64,000 nucleotides of DNA, taken from NCBI GenBank assembly GCA_040954595.2, contig CM082583.2:4154001-4218000 (forward strand). Reading direction: 5' to 3'. This document shows positions 25,101-36,500 of the stretch, piece by piece (positions within the stretch are counted from its first letter, which is position 1; each line of letters starts with the position of its first letter). This stretch comes from Balanoglossus misakiensis. Its lineage: Eukaryota; Hemichordata. Both the position numbers and the translations under genes were made by a program. Under the pieces are notes generated by a model. That model saw nothing but the letters and a program-made list of their open reading frames with translations, was not told where the DNA came from and did not search any database.

Positions 25101-28100
25101 GTAAGACGCAAATTACAATACTAGTATGTATCTAATATTTGAGTCATAGATTGTTCTTGTTTTCATGAGCCTGACACTCAGAACTATGACCCTAGGATCC
25201 TAGTGACCGGCGCATCAAATTGTATTTTTAAAACAAACCACAGACAAAAATGTACTGACTTCAGAAGTTTTTGTTCATTGAGTTCACACATATTTTATTG
25301 TACTGACGAACAAAAAGGTGATAACAACCTGAAGAACGTGGCTGGCCGAGCATAAACATGTAACACCCGTGGACGCTGGGAGATACAGTACAGATAAAGC
25401 GGGTAGATTTTTACTCTGAAACAAAGATAAGCTTAGATGCAGTGAATCACTATTCCTAAATTTACATCACGACCGCGCAACGTAACTGCGGTCCATTGCA
25501 TGTAAGTGTGCGGGCATCTACACCAAAAACAGCGACACGGTGCCGTTACAATTATTCCAGCTAAATATAAACACAAGAAAACATGAATCGCGATCTGTGG
25601 ATTCCCTGGATATGATTTTGAATCTGCAATAGATTGGAGATCATGTTGAGGAAAAAAACTTGATCGCACAAATTAGTGAAAAATACATTTATGAGGTAGC
25701 TGGTACGATCCTACTGACCAAAGGCTACCTCCCGGGGCCCACCCCATTCACACCTGTGATTTACTAATGTGCAGGCTAGTGGTCAGTAGGCTTTCTTTTT
25801 CCTGTTATGCAGATTATTCTTCATTGTTGATTTCATATGAGTATCAATGCATATGACTGCTCGCAGTATACTCTCGGGCTTGATTGTTCCGACTTTTTCG
25901 TCCATAATTCTGACTACGTCCGCGACCCTTGTGGAGTGACCGTGATTCAACCAAGCGAAAAGAGCTACCCATCACTCTAATCATTGCAGCTATGCTAGTT
26001 ATAAACACAATCGCAATATTGATCGTGACATAGGCCATACATGTATATACTTTTAAATTTAAAAGGAAAAAGGAAACTTTTACTTTTGATGCATTAATTT
26101 ACGAGCAGTGATTTAAGTGTGAAAAATAAAAGTACGTTCGAAGCCCTCGCTGTTTCTTCTGACAGCGGTATAGCCTCAGCGGGTTTTCCCGCTCTGCACT
26201 CGGATAGAAAGCAGAAATTAATGTAAGGAAAATCCACAATGTCTGACAGGTTACAGGTAGTAACTCGGATAGAAAGCAGAAATGTAAGGAAAATCCACAA
26301 TGTCTGACAGGTGGTCAGTTTGTACAATGAGTAACTCTCATGACGAATCCTTTTCGAAAGAGACCGCTTCAAATTGGGAGAAACAATTAGGTGTTAACGA
26401 TAATGGCGTTGCTTTGTTGTTTTTTCTGTGCTGAAAGGCATTTTTGTATTGGGGTAAAGAAAATTGTGTACAAATTATTACACGTCACATTTGTCGACTC
26501 CTGTATTTCAAAACACACAGTACCACAAACGAGAGCAAAGTTCGGTCGTATTTAATGTACAACGGATCTTTTCCTTTTTGTTGTTGTTGCTCGATAGATC
26601 ATTATTCAGAAGGTCTATTTGAACATGCACGTCTCTATGGCTTCTCAGTGTACATGTATATATAGACTGTGCCGTGTCGATGGTTCCTGGTCATTTGTTC
26701 GTATGGCAACGAGTTTCAATAAGTTATATTTGCATATCGAGAGAGTGTGTTCTGCATTAAAGTTTCCGCCCCAAGCACTAGATTACTGAATAAATTCAGA
26801 GCTGATTCTCGACTTTAGTAGTTCCGACATCGATGCATTTTCCCGTTTTGCTGTTTATTTGTACTTGAGGACATTTTATTCTACTCTGATGTGACTTGCT
26901 GTATAGTTTGTAACATTTATGTAAACTCAAAATTTTCCCTATTATTTTTCACATTTTCTAAAATAAAAAAAAAGTTACTTCACAATAGTGTCATACATGT
27001 ATGTGTGCACCTGTATCTAACTCACTGACGGTGAGTTTAAAGTGGAACGTTGTGATCCGTTTTTGAGCCAATTCGGCGAAATGCGATTAAAAAGTACTAT
27101 GAAAAACGTTGGTTTCATTCACTTTCACTTACGCATAACAGAGCTACAGCCAGCCAAAAACTGCGCGAACCCGGAAGTGAGTGACGTCAGCAACTGTTGT
27201 CCGCTGCCGACGCGTTGGAGCGAGCCTATGCTTATACACGCCTGCACTCACGCGACCGACGACGTTAGCATGGCAACATATTCTCGGGTAGTAGGCTACA
27301 ATTTTGAACCAGAGATTCCCTTCTACGACCAAGCGACTGAATTTTACAGAGGACAAAAGTTCATGCAGTTCTGATCTCCGATGTGTCCCGTTTGTCAAGG
27401 CTTACACTTGGTGTGGTTTCAGTGAAACCATAGACACTCCATGGGTGAAACTCCCTTGTTGTCTCTCCCTCGTTGTCACCTTTTCGAACCACTTTTCTTA
27501 CAAAAATACTTTGTCACCTTTTATGGAGTTGAAGAGAACGAAGGTGCATCGTCCTGCTCTCCAGGTGTAGTACGTCCGTAGTATAATGGAAGCCATGTGA
27601 TGCTGATTATTCTTTACCTGGTTATGATAAATTTCACATCAGTCGTTGTAAAAACAATTACTTTGGTAGACCCTCAGGAGGGATAAGTATTTTTTACCGT
27701 AGTCAATTTCATAGAAATGTAAAGGTCTTTAAAAATGATTTCACCAGCGATATTGTTTGGGTTATGTTTACCTCACATTCTTTAATGATGGTTTTTGGTG
27801 TAGTCTATTTTTCCCCTCTTGGCTCGAGTAAGTATGCTGATGAGCAAAATTTTTCACTTCTTGAAGATGACTTGGCATCACTTTCAGCAAAATTTCCAGA
27901 TTTCAAATTCATTGTTTGTGGAGATTTCAATGCCAGAACGGCCACTGAGCCAGATTATGTTTCAAATGATAATGTAAACTTGCTTCCACTTGGGGATGAC
28001 TATATTTTTGAGCAACAGATACCAGATAGAGCCTCTATGGACCACACTGTAAATTCTTATGGCCATTTACTACTTAGCTTTTGCAAGCACTCTGGAATGA

Positions 28101-31100
28101 AAATTGTTAATGGTAGATTGTACGACGATTTAAATCACGGCCATTTTACTTGTGTGAAAGAACAAGGCGGAAGCGTTGTTGACTATGTTTTAACAAACTA
28201 TGTAAATTTTGAGATTTTTGAATATTTTGGTGTGTCAGATCGCCCTGAGTCAGATCACCATCCAGTCTTGTTTGACTTAAAATATCACACTGTATCACAG
28301 ATCTCCAATGCTAAGTCCAATGAGGCTTCAGCTCAGTATACAAAGTATACATGGAATGACAAAGATCAAAATGCGTTTGTTTCCTTTTGGGATGGTGAAA
28401 GGGGAAACAATTCTGCTACAGAGGTCATGGTTGCCCTTGAATATAATGATATTTCCCATGCTACGTCCACCCTTATGGAGTCAATTCTTGCATCAGTTCA
28501 GTCTATGAAAGTGTCTTGTACAAAATTTACTGGCTCCTATCATGGTAAATGTAAGTCCTGGTATGACCAAGAGTGTAGCCAATTGAAAAGGTGTGTTAAT
28601 AAGGCTTTAAATAATTTTCGTAACAGTAGATCTAGTAGTTGTCTGAAGATCTATATTGATTTGAAAAAAGAGTATAAATGTTTATTGAATTTCAAGAAAA
28701 ATGCTTTCTATGAATTTGAGAAGCAAAAACTGGAAATATTGAGTAGACAGTCTAATTCCAAGGAATTCTGGAAGTTAATTAATGTTAAGAAATGTGGTCC
28801 AGCTCCAAATATTTCAGGGGAGGAGTGGTTTAACTTTTTTTCAGAGCTCTTTACTGAACCGTTAACACAGGTGCATACTTCAGATACAGAATTTTATGAG
28901 GAAATTAAAACATTTATGGACCAGGTAAATTACCATGAGAATTTAAATGACACTGTGTATGAAACTGGAGAGCTTGAAACTGATATTACAATGGGGGAAT
29001 TTGATAATGCTCTCTGTCGCCTTAAAGGAGGTAAAGCCCCTGGGTTTGATGGGATCTCTCCTGAAATTCTTAAAAATTCTCCTTTACACCTGAAGAGACT
29101 GATTTTGTGTGTTTTCAATAAAATATTAAATACTGGTAACTTCCCAGAACAGTGGGCCCAAGGGCTAATTGTACCTTTGCATAAGAAAGGTCCAAAAGAT
29201 ATTGTGAATAATTACAGGGGAATAACTCTTTTACCCACCATAAATAAGGTTTTTAGTGACATTGTTTATCAAAGGCTTCTGGCTTGGTCAGAGACATATT
29301 TTCCACTTATAGAAGAGCAAGGTGGTTTCCGAAAGAAATACTCAACTGCTGATAACATTTTTATTTTACATACTATTGTTACGAGATATTTAGACCTAAA
29401 AGGCAGATTTTACTGTGCCTTTATAGACTTTGAAAAGGCATTTGATCGTGTAAACCATTGCCTTTTATTTTACAAATTGTTCAAAGCAGGTTTGAAAGGC
29501 AAAGTTTTTTCTGTACTGCGCTCTATGTATGCTAATGTAACCGCATGTGTTCGAACTAGTGCAGGAATGTCTGATTTTTTCAAATGTGAGCTAGGTGTAC
29601 AACAAGGTAGTATCCTGTCCCCACTCTTATTTACTTTATTTATCAATGATATGAGAGAAGCACTTGATCATGATTTTGCAGGAGTACACATAGCAACTAT
29701 CAAACTTTTCTTCTTGCTTTTCGCTGATGATTTGACCCTTTTCAGCTCAACGAAAATTGGTTTGCAAAGATTATTGAATAACTTATCAGTTTACGCTAGT
29801 AAGTGGAAACTGAGAGTTAATATTGACAAATCAAAAATTATTGTTTTTAGAAAGGGTGGTCGGCTAAAAGCTAGTGAAAAGTGGTTTATAAATGGTAACA
29901 GAATTGAAGTTGTCCCAGTCTATAACTACCTTGGTGTACTGTTTTCTAGCTCTGGTTTATGGAACAAAGCACAGAGTCAATTAGCAATTCAAGCTACAAA
30001 AGCTTTATTTAATGTTAAAAAATCACTATGCAAGTTTAGACTTCTTGATGTCAGCTTGGCTTTTAAAATTTTTGACACTAAAATACTACCAATTATGATG
30101 TATGGTAGTGAAGTTTGGGGTCTACATGCGGGAGAGCAGATTGAAATAGTTCAAAACAAATTTTGTCGCTTTATATTGAAGCTTTATCATAATGCTCCAA
30201 ACTTGGCTGTAAAGGGTGAATTGGGTCGTTTTTCAATCCGTACTGTCAGACTGGCCAGAGTTGTTAAATATTGGCTTAGATTATTGTCTCTCCCTCATTG
30301 TCGCATTGTGCACACCTGTTACAAATTTCAATTTTGTGAAGCCGAGAAGAGTAAAGGCTGCTGGGCTTTTGGAGTGAAACAGTTACTGTTTTCTCTTGGA
30401 ATGGGTGAAGCTTGGCTGAGCCAAGGGGTTGGGAATGTTAATGTATTTTTGAGTTTGTTTAAGCAGCGTTGTCAAGATATATTCATTCAAGAATGGTACG
30501 CCAACATGAGTGCTTTCCCCAAATTGGATACCTATTGTAAATTTAAGAGTTCATTTGGTAGAGAGAAATATTTTTCAGTCTTACAGGAAGAGAAATTTCG
30601 GAATGCCTTGTGTCGCTTTCGTGTTTCTGCACATACCTTGAGAATAGAATCAGACAGACATCTACATAACCAACGTGCTGAGAGAATTTGTCACTATTGT
30701 AACACAAATAATATAGAAGATGAATTTCATTTTTGCCTGATATGTCCATTTTATACAGATTTGAGAGCCAAGTATATTCCAAAATATTTCTATACATTAC
30801 CGTCCATTGATAAATTTGTCAAACTTTTGCAATCTGAAAATGCTTCCATTATACAGAATCTATCAAAGTTTATATTGTTTTCCACAAGGAAACGTCATAA
30901 TGCAATACCAGGTTCAACACCTGCAAATGTTGTGTAAATAACTACATGTAAACAGCGTCTTCAGTGATGTAACTTTATTATATGATGTATACCTATGGGC
31001 CGGTGGCCTACAGTATGTGAATAAATAATAATAATATAATGGAAGCCAATACCATAGTTATTCTATGCATGTTTCGTCTCTTGAAATGTATTAAAACTGC

Positions 31101-33543
31101 CCCTTTTAGTTGCTTTCATTTGATAACTATGCGATCGTCAATAAATGGAAATTAAACCCAAATACGTGTACCAAAAAACGTGCAGGAAGGATTTAAAACG
31201 GTACGTTTATTATTATCAGCGGCAGTTAGAACAACTTTGTATAGGCCTTACGGTTTGTTCATAAACGTCGACATGCATGGCATCTTGGACATTGCAGGGT
31301 CTATGTCTGCTCGCATCGACAAATACAATACACGTAGAGCATTGCCTTTGAAAGAAACTTATCCCCGTCGATTTTCCGAATATGTTTTTAAAGTCATGAA
31401 CTTGACATTTCGCCATGTCAGATCCGCGCAAAATGTGTCTGTTTATTGGAAATGACACGTCGAACGTGTAAGAGCCCTGCGCGTCGACTGCAACGCAAGT
31501 TGCTGACGTCACAGTAGTATTTTCAACTCGCGTCTTCTGCTTGCGCAGGAAGTGAAAGTGAATTAACCCATCGGAACGTTGCCGTTTTTGACACCCAGTT
31601 TGGACTTTGAAGCCCAAAATTGTGGGTGTCGTTCCTCTTTAAGATATACTTAAACTGGCATTGAATATGGCTGGAGTCCATGCAATTGTTTGACAGAATG
31701 AACACAAGCTAGACATTTCATAGTTCTTCAGGAGTGCTTTTTATGCGGATTGTATGTTGTATGTTGCATGGAGGTAGGACGGAAAGGAACTACACGTGCT
31801 ACTGTTGTTTTTGAGGCAAGTCAGTGATTCCACTTGTTTACCGAGTAAACACGACTGTTTATTGGCAAGGCTACTCGCATGTGGCTGACAACAAAAGGAA
31901 ATCAATAAAATAAAAGTTTGATACACACGAAGAATGCAATCAGAACACAATATACATTCTACTGTTTTGAGAATATCCATCTAATTTACCAGGCGATGAA
32001 ACAGGTAGAGAGTCCCTGCGTCAGACCATAGCTACGCACGATTGTACAATCATGTAAACAAACATGGCGTCGATCGACGACATCACATCACGTAGAGAGA
32101 TCGAGTCACAGTCCGATCGAGGTGGTACCTCAGGCAAATGCGAACGATCTTGCATGTTTGCTAACTTTGATGATTAGGTTGCAATGATCAATCTAGGCCC
32201 GATCAAGAAGACTGAGCTAGAATTTGTCGTGGTAAACCATGACACATTGATTACATCTCGGACACATGCAGACACACACGAAACGCCTATTATTAAATTT
32301 ATTCCGGTGACATGCTAGCCCAATTCTTAACTCCAGAGTTCTCAAACATGCCTTCTTCTCATTCTAAGACTGGCAGACTTCTCATGTGTTCATTCGGGCC
32401 CGCCAAACACAGCAAGCGCAGCGGGCCCATGGGCTAGCTGGGCCCGAATGCGGGCCCACCAAACACATTTAATTAGCAAGCCCTGCGGGCCCATGGGCCT
32501 GCTGGGCCCGGAGGGACCGAGCCCCCTGGCGCGCGCAGCAAGCCACTGAGCGCGCCCGGCAAGCGCGCCATGTGCAGGACATTCAGTCTGTAGTGTACAT
32601 GATGTGAAATGCCAACGCAATGTATTGGGTACAGAAAATAATAGTGCCTATAGAGCTCTATCCATGAAAAACCGTTGATGTATGATCTGTAATGTTAGGA
32701 ATGAAAATTGTGTGTCTCTTTACATAGTAAATACCTATTCCACTTTTTGCAGACTGTTACACCGTTACAGAAAGTAGGAGTTTCTGCCAAGACAGATGTA
32801 AGTAAAATTAACCTAAGAAACTTTAATTATGAATATCCCTGACGATGGAACTTCGAGATTCTTGGATTAACTGAACGAGCTAATATTTTGTTGTGATTGT
32901 ATTGCATTACAGGGCAAATAAGGTCACTGACATTATTCACATGACAGAGTATAATAACAAGATAAAAATCATAATTCTGTATTTACAAAGAATGGGTCAC
33001 TACCTCTCAAGATATAACGTTTGGACAATGCAAAAAACTGCAGCCTATAATGATTTTAGTAAAATATCGCCAGTCAACTTAAGAGTAACGCGTGACTGAT
33101 TTATAGTTCATGCTTACCAAGCCTGTTCCGTCGAGGTCATATGGATCCACTAATCCACATGCTACCGTGCATTGAAAGTCAGGATACAGAATTAACCATC
33201 AGTTTCCTTATTATGTCAAATTATTTTAACTCAACCACGTTCAAATTATGCCAGGCATTCCGGAAGCCAGCCCTCCAATTAATTTGACAGTGGTGAGTGT
33301 TGGAAGGGAGGACAGCGGTGATGGAACCACGGCTGAAGTGACTGTGTCGTGGCTGAGACCAGTTCAACATAATGGTGACGTGCTGTATTATTATGTCGAG
33401 TTTGTGAACTTAGACACTGGTCTCAACACGCACTTTCAAGACGTATACGAGGTATGGAGTGTACGTTTAATACTTCGTACTTAACTTTTGTCCTGTACGT
33501 ATTTGCATGAATATAAGTTTTCCACTGAAATTTTGCAAATGTC

Positions 33544-33583
<40 letters not shown>

Positions 33584-36500
33584 GCTCTCTCTCTCTCCCT
33601 CCCTCTCTCTCTCTCCCCTCTCTCTATCTCCTTCTGCACGTTTTCGTGAATTATACATCATTTGCATGTACGATTTTAATATTGCATGACATTTTTTTTC
33701 TTCCACCAGAACGCATCCTACAGTGATACGACACCGTTCCTGGCTAAGCAAAGTAACGTGGAGATTAATAGTACCTTCAGTATCATTGTAAGTAGGCCGA
33801 TTGGCACGTTTTCATCACGCTCTCATATAGTGATTTAACTCAGCGTAACAGAGACTCGAAACTAGTTGGCCATGAAGTTCGACTAATGTAGTGTCCCCCT
33901 GACCTTTCGATGGGCTCGGTTGGCTGAATGACCTCTTTACTGCATTCATTTCCGGTCAGAAACTGTCAGAGCGACACTTTAGCTCTCACTTACTAAAGTC
34001 CTGTTCTTAATTATTTTGACGATCTGTCAACAAGTCGTCGTCCTTTGACAGAGCGGGGAAACTGCAGATACCCAAAGCTTTGGTATCCGTGTAACGTACA
34101 TCCACAATCAGAATTTTAAAGAAAAATCATGAAAATTATGCAAAAAGTGGCAGGTCATGTAGCTTTTGCTGGTAATGTTGTATGTGTGTAATAAACTGAG
34201 AACGAAATACATCTCAAGGATGGTCCTGTATGTTATCTCTCTTGTATAGGTTTACGTGTTCGGATATTTCCAAGGAGGCTATCGACGTGGAGAGTCTACA
34301 AGCATACAGTTGACTGTATTGCCCGAAGATGAAGCGCCCGCAACGACGACTGTTCAAGGTACCACTTGTCTATTTTCCTGCTGTTCAGGGCCTTTTGTTT
34401 TTTCTCGACCAACATTTCGAAAGAGAGTACATGTATTATGAATACTGTTAAATTCATCAATTCTTCTCACTATAATTCCACCTCAAGACTTATCCCTCCT
34501 TGAATGCGCTTATCCATAACATAGTTTTTTATTCATATTTTGATTATCCATGTAATTTAATTTGCATATCGAAGGAACGACGCCCATCGTTACAGCGCCT
34601 GTTTACAAGACCACTGACATATTTGACCCAAAAACGGATGCACTGAGCCAAACAAGAACCCCTGCCGCTGTGCGAAGTACACCAACGTACGTTATCACCA
34701 CTATAGCCGTTGGAGGCGCTGTGTTGGTCTCGCTCGTCCTCAGCGCTCTTTATTGTGTACTCAAACGACGCCAGAGACCCAAAAACAGCAATAATGGCGT
34801 TTTCATTCCTGAATTCGATGACGATGATTATGCTGTCCCGACAAACAAAGAAGGTAGGCGTTTTCTTTGATTGACTCAATTTGTTCTGAGTAAACGAAAT
34901 ATAGCTGAACTGATATTTTTTTTCATCCCAGCAAGACAGCAGTAGCTATAGCTCTGTGTGAATGTTATGCAAATGAAGTGCTGCGCGACCGTTTGGATTG
35001 ATTCCATATTAATGTCGCTTTTAGTTTTGCAAACTGCATTTCGAACAGCTGGATATTTTCTCTGTAAACACAATTTGATTACTCTGTTAGGCAAAGTTTT
35101 GGTTACGTCAGAACCGCCACGGTCATGGACATATCAATTTAAGAATTGACATGCCATATAGTATATTCAGTGGCCAACTACCAGAGAGCCTATGGAACAG
35201 TTCTAGATCTTGAATTGTTAGTGGTGCAAAGAAATTCCTATACAAGATGACATAGACTGTCCAGAAAAATTCTATGTATAGTTGTAGCCAATCGGTATGA
35301 CCTAAAGAAATCTTTTTTATTTTAATTCCTTACCTTACCTTGTCAACAGAGAACGAGTTACGGTACACGACCGGACAAGGTTTGATTGCGAAGCAAGAAT
35401 TTCCCAGACACCGTCTCACTCTCAAAGAGGAACTTGGACGGGGACATTTTGGTGTTGTCTACAAAGCCATTGCATCTGGGTTGGCAGGGCGAAAGGACGC
35501 CACCACCGTTGCTGTCAAGATGCTAAAAAGTCAGTAGATACTTAGAAAGCAATTTTAGTTACCTCCCCTAAATCCACTTTTAAGTCCGAACATAAATTAC
35601 GCTATCCGGAAATGCTGGTCATGTAAAAATCGTCGAGCCGGTGCAACTTAGGGAGTCGAATAATTAAGTAATATTAGACACTGAACAAATCGTTTTAGAT
35701 TGTCAAAGTGGCAAATATAGTGATGATGAAATTTTTAGTGCAAGATCGGTTGAACTGTAATATTACACATTGATTCATAAGCACACTTTCTCCACAGACA
35801 ATGCGACTGCATATCAAAAGGAAGATATGCTCCGAGAAATCACCATTCTGCAGGAGCTTGGCGATCATCCCAATATCCTAGGAATTTTAGGGTGTTGTAC
35901 GTGCGAGGAGCCGTATTTTCTCATCACCGAGTACATGACCTACGGAGATTTGTTGCATTTCCTGTGGAGATCTAGGAAGGTTTGTTTATAAAAAAAATTC
36001 GATAGTTACATGGTGAACGTTGAACTAGACATAGTACTATAGTGACTGTTATAAACAGAAGGTGGAGACGCATGAGCATCCGAATGTTCTTAACACTAAC
36101 TGCCGCTCTTTGAGTTTTCGTCAGTTATATGTAATAAATGGAACGTAACCACCTTTATACAAGAATGTTTCATTTTCACTGTCATTTTTATTTCATTTAA
36201 CCAATTCGTTTAATCGGTCAAACAGAAAGAATACCAGAATGAAGATGTCATGTATGAACTGAGTGAGATGTCCTTCTATCAGATTGCCAGACAAATAGCA
36301 CGAGGGATGGTAAGTATATAAGCATTGGTAGTGAATGAACTACCGATTATGTGGCCAGTTCAACTGACAGTAAACACTGTGACAAAGAGCAGACGACATG
36401 GATTTTTGAGAACAAGAGAAGATATGTAGAGTATGAATGAACTTACAATGAAATCTTGGACAGACGGACCAGCAGATATTAAACAGAGTGACCACAACTA

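Larger units (their letters stand above)
22383..32752 (+). other. 10.4-kb intron of the receptor kinase, transposon-laden
   Basis: Between donor CCAG|GTAAGC and acceptor TTTTTGCAG lie inverted GC-rich modules near both ends, a 130-bp palindrome, a short tandem duplication, a TIR-like pair and a LINE. The host gene phase (1 to 1) is maintained across it. Confidence 0.8.
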
